This document shows, one piece after another, positions 24,356-32,634 of a DNA stretch of 64,000 nt (position 1 is the stretch's first letter; every line of letters begins with the position of its first letter). The DNA comes from an uncultured Roseicyclus sp. (GTDB taxonomy: Bacteria; Pseudomonadota; Alphaproteobacteria; Rhodobacterales; Rhodobacteraceae). The notes under the pieces were generated by a model, which was given only the letters and a program-made list of their open reading frames with translations, had not been told where the DNA came from and searched no databases. Made by a program: the position numbers and the translations under genes. The DNA lies in assembly GCF_937892565.1 (NCBI RefSeq), contig NZ_CALAHQ010000004.1, forward strand, positions 33,885 to 97,884, written 5' to 3'.

Positions 24356-25158
24356 GTGAGAGCATCCTTTTGAAAGGCGTGGAAATGATGGGTGGGGCCA
24401 TGGCCAAGGCCCACATTCAGCGCATCGGCATGGGCGATCGCGCGGGCCACGTAATCCTTGGCCCGTGCTGCGGCCTGATCGAGGGAAAGCCCGTGGCCCA
24501 AGAAGCAGGCCAGCGCCGATGACAGCGTGCAGCCCGTGCCATGGGTCTTGCGGGTGATCTGGCGCGGGCCGGCCAACCAGGTGACCCCCCCTGGCCCCGC
24601 CAAAAGATCGGGACAATCGGCCCCCGGCAGGTGCCCGCCCTTGAGCAGCACCGCCCGTGGGCCCAAAGCCAAAAGCGCGCGGGCCTGTGCCTCCATCTGA
24701 TCGCGGCTGATGGCCTCGGGCTGGCCCAAAAGATCGGCCGCTTCGGGCAGGTTCGGGGTGATGACCGTGGCGTGCGGCAAGACCGCGCGGAGCGCCGCCA
24801 CCGCCGCGGCCAGAAGCAGGCGATCGCCGCTTTTGGCCACCATCACCGGGTCAAGCACGATGGGCACATCGAGCCCGTCCAGCGCGTTCATCACCGCGCG
24901 AATGATCGGCGGCGTGCCCAGCATGCCGATCTTGACCGCGTGAAGCGTGATATCGGCCCGGATCGCGGCGATCTGTGCCGTCACCATCGCGGGTTCGATC
25001 ATCTGCACGGCGCGCACGCCTTGGGTGTTTTGTGCGGTCAGCGCCGTGATCGCGGCCATGGCGTAGCCGCCCGTCGCTGAAATTGCCTTGAGATCGGCCT
25101 GAATGCCCGCGCCCCCCGAGGGGTCGGACCCGGCGATCGACAGGATATTGGGGATCAT
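24352..25158 (-). CDS. thiD: Hydroxymethylpyrimidine/phosphomethylpyrimidine kinase
   Basis: A 268-residue ribokinase-fold kinase that phosphorylates HMP and HMP-P for thiamine synthesis. Visible marks are the N-terminal SIAGSDPSGGAGIQADLK, LDPVMVAKSGDRL in the middle, and the C-terminal anion hole and catalytic motif THGTGCTLSSALA. ATG 25158 overlaps the thiE stop and gives the usual N-terminus; an ATG at 25170 would add four residues. Second-to-last gene of the thiM-thiE-thiD-SDR operon. As thiC and thiG are not here, the operon looks like a salvage set. Confidence 0.95.
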   Translation of the reverse strand: MIPNILSIAGSDPSGGAGIQADLKAISATGGYAMAAITALTAQNTQGVRAVQMIEPAMVTAQIAAIRADITLHAVKIGMLGTPPIIRAVMNALDGLDVPIVLDPVMVAKSGDRLLLAAAVAALRAVLPHATVITPNLPEAADLLGQPEAISRDQMEAQARALLALGPRAVLLKGGHLPGADCPDLLAGPGGVTWLAGPRQITRKTHGTGCTLSSALACFLGHGLSLDQAAARAKDYVARAIAHADALNVGLGHGPTHHFHAFQKDALT

Positions 25159-25766
25159 GGCGTGTTCCATTCTTCAATCAGAGCGCGGGCAGCCGCCACC
25201 GGGTCGGCCGCGCGCGTCACCGCGCTGACCACGGCCATGCCGACGGCCCCTGCCCCGCGCAGCGCTGCCGCATCGCCGGGCCTGATCCCGCCAATGGCAT
25301 AGCTTGGCACGGGCAAAAGCGCGGTGATGCGCGCCAGCCCCGCAAACCCGATGGGGGCGGCGTGGTCGGGCTTTGTCGGTGTGGCGCGCACCGGGCCCAC
25401 GCCCGCATAATCGACGCAAGGGGGCACATGTCTGGCCTGTGCCTCGGTCTCGATCGACAGGCCAAGGATCATCCCCGGTGGCAGACGCCGACGGATCGCC
25501 ACCGGATCGCCATCGCCTTGACCGATATGAAGCCCATGCGCGCCCACGGCCAGCGCCACCTCGACCCGGTCATTGACGATCAGGCACACGCCCAGCGCCG
25601 CCATCTCGGGCAAAAGCGCATGCACAAGCGCCGCGATCCGGGCATCGGGCGCGGTCTTGTCACGGATCTGGATGATCCGCGCCCCGCCCTTGGCCGCCGC
25701 CCGCACCTGATCTGGCACGGGCAGCGCAGCCTCTGGATCGGTCACGACGTAAAGCGGGCCCTTCAT
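25155..25766 (-). CDS. thiE: Thiamine-phosphate synthase
   Basis: A 203-residue TIM-barrel enzyme that joins HMP-PP and THZ-P to thiamine phosphate. It begins GPLYVVTDPEAA and carries IIQIRDKTA, LIVNDRVEVALAVGAHGLHIGQGD and the phosphate-binding YAIGGI near the C-terminus. ATG 25766 overlaps the thiM stop (ATGA). A longer open frame extends upstream but lies inside thiM and is not the gene start. Confidence 0.94.
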   Translation of the reverse strand: MKGPLYVVTDPEAALPVPDQVRAAAKGGARIIQIRDKTAPDARIAALVHALLPEMAALGVCLIVNDRVEVALAVGAHGLHIGQGDGDPVAIRRRLPPGMILGLSIETEAQARHVPPCVDYAGVGPVRATPTKPDHAAPIGFAGLARITALLPVPSYAIGGIRPGDAAALRGAGAVGMAVVSAVTRAADPVAAARALIEEWNTP

Positions 25767-26551
25767 GCGCGTGTGATCCGCGCGCCCATGCTCAGATCCT
25801 CGGGCGTGATGGTGTAGAGCGCATCCAGAAAGGCGGCTTGAAACCCGCCGGGGCCAGTGGCGGCGTGCGCCGCGCGCTCGCCCGCAAGCCCGTAATAGGC
25901 CATGGCGGCAGCGGTTGCGCAAAGCGCGGGCTGGCCCACCAGAAACGCCGCGATCACACCGTTGAGCGAACAGCCCAAGGCGGTCACGCGCGGCATCAGC
26001 GCATGACCGTTGGCGACGTGATAGGCCGATACGCCATCGGTGATGTAATCGACCGGACCGGATACCGCCACGACAGCGCCCGTGCGCGCCGCCAGATCGC
26101 GTGCGGCCGCTTCGGCCGCCTCGACCGGATCGGCGGCGTCCGCGCCCCGCCCCTTGGCCCCGATCCCCGACAGGGCCAGGATTTCCGACGCATTGCCCCG
26201 GATCACATCGGGGCGCAACCGCATCAGCCGCGCGCAGACATCTTGCCGAAAGCGCGTGGCCCCCACCCCCACCGGGTCCAGCACCCAAGGCCGCCCCAAA
26301 CCCGCCATGACGGCGGCGGCCGTCTCCATCGCCTCGGCCCATGGGGCGTCAAGCGTGCCGATATTGACGGTCAACGCCTGCGAAAGACCTGCGAACTCCG
26401 CCACCTCCTCGCGCGCATGGACCATGGCGGGCGACGCACCTGCGGCCAGCAGCACATTGGCCATGATGTTCATGGCGACGAAATTGGTGATGTTGTGCAC
26501 CAAGGGCGCGGTGGCGCGCATCTGGTGCAAATGGTGGCCGGTCGTGTCCAT
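25763..26551 (-). CDS. thiM: Hydroxyethylthiazole kinase
   Basis: A 262-residue kinase that salvages hydroxyethylthiazole: PLVHNITNFVAMNIMANVLLAAGASPAM at residues 16-43, DPVGVGAT, RGNASEI and the GCSLNGVIAAF anion-hole region. It is the first gene behind the TPP riboswitch. A GGGAGG ribosome site lies 5 bases before the ATG and can pair with an upstream CCUCCC, so translation is probably gated. It heads the operon with thiE and thiD. Confidence 0.95.
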   Translation of the reverse strand: MDTTGHHLHQMRATAPLVHNITNFVAMNIMANVLLAAGASPAMVHAREEVAEFAGLSQALTVNIGTLDAPWAEAMETAAAVMAGLGRPWVLDPVGVGATRFRQDVCARLMRLRPDVIRGNASEILALSGIGAKGRGADAADPVEAAEAAARDLAARTGAVVAVSGPVDYITDGVSAYHVANGHALMPRVTALGCSLNGVIAAFLVGQPALCATAAAMAYYGLAGERAAHAATGPGGFQAAFLDALYTITPEDLSMGARITRA

Positions 26552-26556
26552 CTTGT

Positions 26557-26577
26557 CCTCCCGCAGCTGGGGGGAGG
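26557..26577 (-). promoter_or_regulatory. Shine-Dalgarno-sequestering hairpin of thiM
   Basis: In the thiM leader RNA, CCUCCC (26577-26572) can pair with the thiM Shine-Dalgarno GGGAGG (26562-26557) across a 9-nt loop. This would hide the ribosome site. It lies between the TPP aptamer and the start codon, the expected place for the expression platform of a translational TPP riboswitch. Confidence 0.65.
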
Positions 26578-26621
26578 CCGATGGCGGGCGCCTGCAGGCT
26601 TATGGCCCCGATGCACCCGGT

Positions 26622-26704
26622 CACGGACTCCCTACGCCAGCATGATCTGGTTCAGGTTCAAAGGGTGCTTCTCAGCCCGGACCCATGCCCGGACGCCCCC
26701 GTCA
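26622..26704 (-). promoter_or_regulatory. TPP (THI-box) riboswitch aptamer
   Basis: Read on the minus strand, the region carries the THI-box consensus in order: GGGCTGAGA, then CACCCTTTGAACCTGA, then CCAGATCATGCTGGCGTAGGGA. The last part closes a small stem (CCAG/CTGG). These are the two conserved pyrimidine- and pyrophosphate-sensing parts of the TPP aptamer. It lies upstream of thiM-thiE-thiD. When TPP binds, expression should fall; the adjacent hairpin suggests control at translation. Confidence 0.95.
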
Positions 26705-26750
26705 CACGACAGGAATCATAGCCAAAGGCGGTCTTGTCAAGATGGCGAGA

Positions 26751-27524
26751 TCAGGATGGATCAAAGGTCCAGCGATAACCGGGCGGGGTCGGGCCCTTGT
26801 TGCGGCCGCCTTGCTCGCGTTGCTCCCAGGCATGGGCCAGGATGCCGACCGACCGCGACAGGCCGAAAAACCCCCGCGCAAGCGGCGCGGGGCAACCCAG
26901 TTCGGCAAAGATCACGGCCGTGGCCCCATCGATGTTGAGCGCGACGGGCTTGCCCCGCTCACCCTCCAGATGCGCGCCGATGGCGCGCGCGATGCCGGCG
27001 AAACGGCCAGACACCGCCCCTTGCGCGGCGGCCGCATCGACCAACGCCAACAAGCGCGGGGCGCGCGGGTCGACGGGTTTGTGAAACCTGTGGCCAAATC
27101 CCGGCAGGTAGCGGCCATGTGTCGCCCGCCATTGATCCAGACCGCGCGCCAGATCATCGGCATCAGCCACGGCATGATACAGCGCCACCGCCTGTTCGCC
27201 CGCGCCCCCATGCACATCGCCCAGCATGTTCAGCCCCGTGGCCATGGCCGATTGCAGACCCACACCACAGGTCGCCGCCATGCGCGCCGCAGCAATGGAA
27301 GGGGCTTGCGGGCCATGATCGACCGCCGAAACCAGGGCCGCCTCGAACAGGGCCGCGCGCGGGCCTTCGATCTTGTCGCCCATCACCATCAGCCAGATCA
27401 TCGGCGCAAAACCGATCGTGCCGATCAACTCTTGCACCGGATGACCGCGCAAGGTGATGCGCCCCGGTTCCATATCGATGATGCGGGTGCGCCACCAATC
27501 GGCGACATCGTTTGTGTCGGTCAA
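26751..27524 (-). CDS. Citryl-CoA lyase-like protein (citrate synthase superfamily)
   Basis: A 257-residue protein, much shorter than citrate synthase (about 430) but about the size of Hydrogenobacter-type citryl-CoA lyase. The three citrate-synthase catalytic positions can be seen: His in GDVHGGAGE, His in GFGHRFHKPVDPRAP, and Asp in LNIDGATAVIFAELG. The N-terminal small part is abbreviated. It is coupled to a class III CoA-transferase gene (ATGA overlap) downstream of tctCBA. A role in cleaving a citryl-CoA-like ester into acetyl-CoA (or acyl-CoA) and an oxo-acid is inferred from that context. The 199 bp after it hold the TPP leader of thiM. Confidence 0.82.
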   Translation of the reverse strand: MTDTNDVADWWRTRIIDMEPGRITLRGHPVQELIGTIGFAPMIWLMVMGDKIEGPRAALFEAALVSAVDHGPQAPSIAAARMAATCGVGLQSAMATGLNMLGDVHGGAGEQAVALYHAVADADDLARGLDQWRATHGRYLPGFGHRFHKPVDPRAPRLLALVDAAAAQGAVSGRFAGIARAIGAHLEGERGKPVALNIDGATAVIFAELGCPAPLARGFFGLSRSVGILAHAWEQREQGGRNKGPTPPGYRWTFDPS

Positions 27525-28726
27525 ATCACGCCCTCCGCGCGCAGGGTTTGGATCTGCTCCGCGTCATAGCCAAGGCGCTGCAAGATGTCATCGCTGTGCT
27601 GGCCAAGGGCGGGGGGCGGGGCCGTCACGCTGGGGCGCGCGCCATCGATCATCGCCCCAAGCCGCACCAGATCGACCGCCCGGCCCAGGCCCGGCACATC
27701 GTCGAACCGACCGATGAAATCGCGGCTGGTGATCTGGGGATGGGCCAGGATCGCGGGCACGCTCATCACCGCGCCTGCCGGCACGCCGATGGTGGCCAAT
27801 TGCTCGGCCCAGATCTCGGCGGGCCGCGTGGTCAGCACGCATTCAAGCTCGGCCCGCAGGCGGTGGCGGTTGCGCTTGCGATCCTCGCGGGTGGCGAAAT
27901 CGGGGTTCTCACACAGATCGGCCCGCCCCAGATGGCGGGCCAGTGCAACCCATTGCTCATCGGTATTGGCGGCGATGTTGATGGGCGCATCGCGGCATTG
28001 AAAGGTTCCCGAGGGGGCGGATGTCGGGTTTTCATTGCCCTGCGGTTGCGGCGCGATGCCCCCCACCAGATGGTTCGACACCACCCACCCCATCGTCGCC
28101 AAGACAGCCTCGAGCATCGAGACATCGATGAAGGCGCCGCGCGGGCGGGCATTGAGCGCGGCCCCGATGGCCATGGCCGCCGTCAGCCCGCCGATCGTGT
28201 CGGCCAGCGGATAGCCCACGCGCAAGGGCGCGCTGGCGCTGTCGCCCGTGATCGCCATGACGCCTGCGGCGCCTTGCACGATCTGATCATAGGCAGGGCG
28301 GTCTGCCCATGGGCCGGTCTGACCAAAGCCCGAGATGGCGCAATAGATCAGCCGTGGGGTCAGGCCCCGCAGATGATCGGGCCCCACCCCCAGCCGATCC
28401 ATCACGCCGGGGCGGAAGTTTTCGACCAGCACATCGGCGTCTGCCACCAGCCGTTCCAGAATCACGCGCCCGCGCGGATCCTTGAGATTGAGCGTGATCG
28501 AGGATTTCCCCGCATTCTGCGCCAGAAAGCTGATCCCCATGCCGCGTGCCGACAAGGCGGGATCGGCACCCAGATTGCGGGCCAGATCGCCGCGCCCCAC
28601 AGCCTCGATCTTGATCACCTCGGCGCCCAGATGGGCAAGCTGCTGGCAGGCAAACGGCCCCGCCAGCACATTGGTCAGATCAAGAACCCGCACCCCTGCA
28701 AGGGGCGCGGTTGCGTCAGTCGCCAT
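27521..28726 (-). CDS. Class III CoA-transferase (CaiB/BaiF family)
   Basis: A 401-residue CoA-transferase: LAGVRVLDLTNVLAGPFA at the N-terminus, HLGAEVIKIE, the FLAQNAGKSSITLNLK block, the catalytic Asp in RPAYDQIVQGAAG, and VSMLEAVLA. It transfers CoA between carboxylic acids. Start ATG 28726 gives a normal N-terminus and overlaps the tctA stop by 11 bp. Encoded between a tricarboxylate transporter and a citryl-CoA-lyase-like protein, it probably activates the imported acid. It is not obviously a carnitine enzyme, despite the family name. Confidence 0.9.
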   Translation of the reverse strand: MATDATAPLAGVRVLDLTNVLAGPFACQQLAHLGAEVIKIEAVGRGDLARNLGADPALSARGMGISFLAQNAGKSSITLNLKDPRGRVILERLVADADVLVENFRPGVMDRLGVGPDHLRGLTPRLIYCAISGFGQTGPWADRPAYDQIVQGAAGVMAITGDSASAPLRVGYPLADTIGGLTAAMAIGAALNARPRGAFIDVSMLEAVLATMGWVVSNHLVGGIAPQPQGNENPTSAPSGTFQCRDAPINIAANTDEQWVALARHLGRADLCENPDFATREDRKRNRHRLRAELECVLTTRPAEIWAEQLATIGVPAGAVMSVPAILAHPQITSRDFIGRFDDVPGLGRAVDLVRLGAMIDGARPSVTAPPPALGQHSDDILQRLGYDAEQIQTLRAEGVI

Positions 28727-30233
28727 CGGCCACGCCCGCCGCCCTGAGCCGCGCCCGGCGCGCCCGATAGCTTGGCAGCACCACCAAAATGGCCGCAAGC
28801 ACCAACAGACCCAAGGTCATCGGCCGATCGAGGATAAAGCCAAAGCCCTGATAAAGCTGCATCGCGCGGGCAAAATTATCCTCCATCATCGTGCCAAGGA
28901 TGAACCCGATCAAAAGCGGCGCCAGCGGATAATCGGCAAAGCGCAAAATCGTTGCGATCACCCCGAAGCCCACCAGGATCAGCAGTTCGGTGGAATTGTT
29001 TTGCCCGATGTAGCTGCCCATCAAGGTGAAAAACAAGATGAAGGGGATCAGATACTGCCTTGGGATCGTGAGGATTTTTGCGATATAGGGGATCAGCGGC
29101 AAGTTCAGCATCAACAGCACCAGATTGCCGATATACATCGAGACGATGACCGCCCAGAACACGTCGGGCTCATCGACCATCAAGCGCGGGCCCGGTGTGA
29201 CGCTCAGCGCCAGAAGCGCACCCAAAAGGATCGCGGTGGTCCCCGATCCCGGGATGCCCAAGGTCAACAGCGGCACGAAGGACCCGCTGCAAGCCGCGTT
29301 GTTGGCCGTCTCGGGTGCTGCCAGCCCCTTGATCGAGCCATGGCCGAATTCCTCTTGCTCCTTGCCCTTGGCCAGATTGCGTTCGACCGCATAGCCAAGG
29401 AACGAGGCGATGGTTGCCCCGGCGCCGGGCAGAACGCCGATAAAGAACCCTTGCAGCGATTGGCGCCCGATCACCGGGGCGATGGTGCGCGCCTCGGCGC
29501 GGCTGATGCGCAGATTGGTGATCTTGCCGCCGGCCCCGGTGGCCGCGCGGGCGGGGTTCATCACCAAAAACAGCGCCTCGGGCAGCGCAAACATCGCCAT
29601 GGCCAGCGTGATGAAGGAAAAGCCCGATTGCAGCTCCATGATGCCAAAGGTGAAGCGCGGCATGTTCGAAAGCGCGCCCTCGCCCACCGTGCCCATCATC
29701 AGGCCAAGGATCGTCATCATCAGCGCCTTGCCGACCTGACCCGTGCCCGCAAAGGCCGCGATGGCCGACAGCCCCACCACCATCAGGGCGAAATATTCGG
29801 CCGAATGGAACAACAGCGCCACCGAGGACAAGGCGGGCGCAAAGATCATCAACAAGATCGTGCCGATCGTGCCGCCCGCGAAACTGGCAATGGCGGCAAT
29901 GGTCAGCGCCTTGCCCGCCATCCCCTTGCGCGCCATGGGATAGCCGTCAAAGCTGGTGGCGACCGTGCCCGCGACCCCCGGCGCGTTGAGCAGGATGGAT
30001 GATGTCGAGCCACCGAAAATCGCGCCGTAATAGACCCCCGACAGCAAGATCAGCGCCGAAGCGGGATCGCCGATGCTGATCGCCACCGGGATCATGATGG
30101 CGATGATCGACATCGGCCCCAGCCCCGGCAGCATCCCGATGACGGTGCCGATCACGCAGCCCAGCACGACCATCATCAGGTTGAAGGGCGTGACCGCAGC
30201 GGCCAGACCAAGCAGGAGACCTTCAAGCATCAT
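28716..30233 (-). CDS. tctA: Tripartite tricarboxylate transporter, large permease TctA
   Basis: A 505-residue integral membrane protein with about a dozen hydrophobic segments and TctA-family motifs: GTVIGMLPGLGPMS near residue 30, YYGAIFGGSTSSILLN, GVLPGAGATIASFLGY and LLTLGIPGSGTTAILLGA. It forms the main channel of a sodium-dependent secondary transporter that works with TctB and a periplasmic TctC. There are two adjacent ATG codons, at 30233 and 30230; the GAGGAGGG site fits either. It sits in the operon tctC-tctB-tctA-CoA transferase-lyase. Confidence 0.95.
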   Translation of the reverse strand: MMLEGLLLGLAAAVTPFNLMMVVLGCVIGTVIGMLPGLGPMSIIAIMIPVAISIGDPASALILLSGVYYGAIFGGSTSSILLNAPGVAGTVATSFDGYPMARKGMAGKALTIAAIASFAGGTIGTILLMIFAPALSSVALLFHSAEYFALMVVGLSAIAAFAGTGQVGKALMMTILGLMMGTVGEGALSNMPRFTFGIMELQSGFSFITLAMAMFALPEALFLVMNPARAATGAGGKITNLRISRAEARTIAPVIGRQSLQGFFIGVLPGAGATIASFLGYAVERNLAKGKEQEEFGHGSIKGLAAPETANNAACSGSFVPLLTLGIPGSGTTAILLGALLALSVTPGPRLMVDEPDVFWAVIVSMYIGNLVLLMLNLPLIPYIAKILTIPRQYLIPFILFFTLMGSYIGQNNSTELLILVGFGVIATILRFADYPLAPLLIGFILGTMMEDNFARAMQLYQGFGFILDRPMTLGLLVLAAILVVLPSYRARRARLRAAGVADGD

Positions 30234-30242
30234 GCGCCCTCC

Positions 30243-30740
30243 TCAGGCCAGAAAAGCCGGCCAAGGGCGCAGGAATATGCCCAGCACCTCCTGCACCAGA
30301 TACCAGATCGACCACGCAGCCAGCGCGGATACGGGGATCAGGATGTGGAACTTGCGCTCGCCAAGGATCATCGCGCCCAGCATGAGAAACAGGGTCGTCG
30401 AGCCCAGAAACCCGAGCGGGCGCAATGTCATCGCATAGCCGATCATCAAGACCACCAGCGCCAGCGCCGGGATGATCTGATAGTCGCGCAGCCGGGTGAT
30501 ATCCATCGTGCCATCCGACGTGGCGGTGGGCTTGGGGGAATTTGCGGATCTGGGCGCAAACAGCACCATCATGCCCACGATGATGCCCGCAACCGTCAGC
30601 ATCTTGGGGAAGGTCGAGGGCCAGATCGGATTGCGCCGCAAGATCGGCGGCAAGCTGTCATCCATCGTGAAAAAGGCGGCATAGCCATACACGCAGCACA
30701 GCGTGATGAAGGCCAGCGCGACCCAGCGATCCAGCGCCAT
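30243..30740 (-). CDS. tctB: Tripartite tricarboxylate transporter, small permease TctB
   Basis: About 165 residues with four hydrophobic segments and the typical TctB layout: one N-terminal segment, a polar stretch with PIWPSTFPKMLTVAG, and three later segments ending in a Trp-rich region. ATG 30740 is chosen because GGGAGGG sits 6 bases upstream; an ATG at 30746 would leave almost no spacing. It lies between tctC and tctA. Confidence 0.88.
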   Translation of the reverse strand: MALDRWVALAFITLCCVYGYAAFFTMDDSLPPILRRNPIWPSTFPKMLTVAGIIVGMMVLFAPRSANSPKPTATSDGTMDITRLRDYQIIPALALVVLMIGYAMTLRPLGFLGSTTLFLMLGAMILGERKFHILIPVSALAAWSIWYLVQEVLGIFLRPWPAFLA

Positions 30741-30861
30741 GGTCATCCCTCCCGGGGTTGGGGATCGGTTCAGGCAAAGAGGGCCGGACTGCGCCCTGTC
30801 GCGCGGCAGCCCGGCCCAAGCAGGGGGCGCCGCGCCAAAGGCGGGCGCCCCCCCTTGTGGG

Positions 30862-31842
30862 TCAGAGGAAGCCAAGCTGGCGCATCAGATCGCCAAGCTG
30901 CGTTTCCTGCGCCTCGAGGAATTCGGTGAATTCCGCGCCGGGACGCCAGATGTTGACCAGACCCATGCTGGCGCGGGTGGCTTCCCATTCCGGGGTTTCC
31001 AGCATCGCCGCCAGCAGCGCCTGATAGGCTTCGACCTTGGCCGCATCCATGCCGGGGGCGGCAAAGAAACCGCGCCAGTTGACGAACTGCGCGTCGATCC
31101 CCTGTTCGACAAAGGTCGGCGTGTCGGCCGACGCGGGCACGCGCTCGGGCGCGGTCACGCCCAGAATGCGCACGACACCTTGCGCCGAAAGGGCAATGGC
31201 CTCGGAAAAGCCGGTGGACAGCGCGTCGATCTCGCCCGACAGAAGGCCCGCCATCGCTTCGCCGCCGGCATCATAGCCGACATAGTTGAAGGCGGTCGGA
31301 TCCTCGCCCGCGGCCTGCATCACGATCGCGGCCACAAGGTGATCCATGCCACCCGGAACGGAACCGCCGCCAATGGCAAAGCCGATCCCGTCGGCGCGAT
31401 ACATCGCCAGCGCCTCTTCCATCGTGGTGATGGGGCTGTCGGCGGTCACCACGAGGGCCGCGTAATCGCCTACGGTGCCCGCCACGGGGGTCAGATCCCG
31501 GAAGCTTTGGGAAATCTCGCCGGTCAGCGCGCGGATCACGATGGGGGTCGAATTGACCATCAAGGTGCCATCGCTCGAGGCCGCATTTTCGATCAGGCTT
31601 GCAATGGCCACGCCGCCGCCGCCGCCCGACAGGTTTTCATAGGTCACCGTGCCCAACAGGCCCGCCGCGACCAGCGCGTCGCCCGTGCCGCGCGCGGTGC
31701 CATCCCAGCCGCCGCCGGCGCCGCCGGGGATCAGGAAATGAACAGCTTCCATCATCGGCTGTGCCTTTGCCACGCCCGAAACGGCCAAAGTTGCAGTTGC
31801 CGCAGCCAAAAGCGCGCGGCGGGTCCACCCAAAGGTGTTCAT
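30862..31842 (-). CDS. tctC: Tripartite tricarboxylate transporter, periplasmic binding protein TctC
   Basis: A 326-residue Bug/TctC-family binding protein. A signal peptide (RRALLAAATATLAVSGVAKA, possibly Tat-like) precedes a mature protein with IPGGAGGGWDGTARG and YENLSGGGGGVA, the ligand-binding loops of the family, and APERVPASADTPTFVEQG near the C-terminus. The ATG at 31842 follows GGGAGGA. It is first gene of the operon, divergent from the TctD-like regulator. The ligand is expected to be a di- or tricarboxylate. Confidence 0.94.
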   Translation of the reverse strand: MNTFGWTRRALLAAATATLAVSGVAKAQPMMEAVHFLIPGGAGGGWDGTARGTGDALVAAGLLGTVTYENLSGGGGGVAIASLIENAASSDGTLMVNSTPIVIRALTGEISQSFRDLTPVAGTVGDYAALVVTADSPITTMEEALAMYRADGIGFAIGGGSVPGGMDHLVAAIVMQAAGEDPTAFNYVGYDAGGEAMAGLLSGEIDALSTGFSEAIALSAQGVVRILGVTAPERVPASADTPTFVEQGIDAQFVNWRGFFAAPGMDAAKVEAYQALLAAMLETPEWEATRASMGLVNIWRPGAEFTEFLEAQETQLGDLMRQLGFL

Positions 31843-31904
31843 GATCGTCCTCCCGTTTGACAGGCGGTCCCGTGCCGCCCATTCTGCGACACGATCACGA
31901 CAAG

Positions 31905-31922
31905 CTGACAGAAGCCTGACAG
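31905..31922. promoter_or_regulatory. CTGACAG direct repeats, candidate response-regulator site
   Basis: CTGACAG occurs at 31905-31911 and again at 31916-31922, exactly 11 bp apart, in the gap between tctC and the OmpR-type regulator. A related TTGACAG lies at 31857-31863. Same-face direct repeats one helical turn apart are the usual target of OmpR/PhoB-type dimers. Confidence 0.45.
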
Positions 31923-31965
31923 GGGAAAACGCCGTCCGGCGGGGCGGCTGAGCAAGGGGGGGGTG

Positions 31966-32634
31966 ATGCGGTATCTTCTGGTCGAGGACAATCAGGAACT
32001 GGCCGAAGCCGTGATCGGCCGGCTGGTGCTTGATGGTCATGCCGTGGATCATGCAGCAACCCTGTCGGAGGCCGAGGATTGTCTGGCTGTGGCCAGTTAT
32101 GACCTTATCTTGCTTGACGTGATGCTGCCCGATGGCGATGGGCGCGTCTTTCTGGCGCGCAGCCGAACCCGCCTTGAGACGCCCGTGATCGTTCTGACCG
32201 CGCGCAGTCAGGTCTCTGACCGGGTGGGCGCGCTCGATCAGGGGGCCGATGACTACATCACCAAGCCATTCGATTTCTCGGAGTTGGAGGCACGCTGCCG
32301 GGCGGTGCTGCGCCGCCGTGGGGGGGCGGCGCGCAACCAGATCAGCCTGGGCGCGTGCGTGTTCGACGCGCTCTCGGGCACGCTCAGCCGCGGCGATACC
32401 GTGCTGGAGCTGAAGAACCGCGAAATTCGCCTGCTCGAGGTTTTTGCCCGCCATCCGGGACAGATCCTGTCGAAAGCGCATCTGATGGATCGGTTGTTTT
32501 CCTATGACACCGCCGTTACCGAAAACGCGATCGAGGTCTATGTGGGCCGCTTGCGCCGCCGGATCGAGGCGGTGGGCCTGAGGATCGAAACGGTGCGCGG
32601 TCTGGGCTACCGGATCGAAACGGGGGCCGCGTGA
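31966..32634 (+). CDS. OmpR-family response regulator (TctD-like)
   Basis: A 222-residue regulator with a receiver domain (acidic VEDN near residue 7, phosphorylated Asp in LILLDVMLPDGDG at about 50, Thr in VIVLTAR, Lys in YITKPFD). A winged-helix OmpR DNA-binding domain with LKNREIRLLEVF and VYVGRLRRRIE follows. ATG 31966 is preferred over the overlapping GTG at 31963; AAGGGGGGG lies just upstream. Coupled to the kinase gene by GTGA. Being divergent from tctCBA suggests it induces that transporter operon. Confidence 0.92.
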   Translation: MRYLLVEDNQELAEAVIGRLVLDGHAVDHAATLSEAEDCLAVASYDLILLDVMLPDGDGRVFLARSRTRLETPVIVLTARSQVSDRVGALDQGADDYITKPFDFSELEARCRAVLRRRGGAARNQISLGACVFDALSGTLSRGDTVLELKNREIRLLEVFARHPGQILSKAHLMDRLFSYDTAVTENAIEVYVGRLRRRIEAVGLRIETVRGLGYRIETGAA

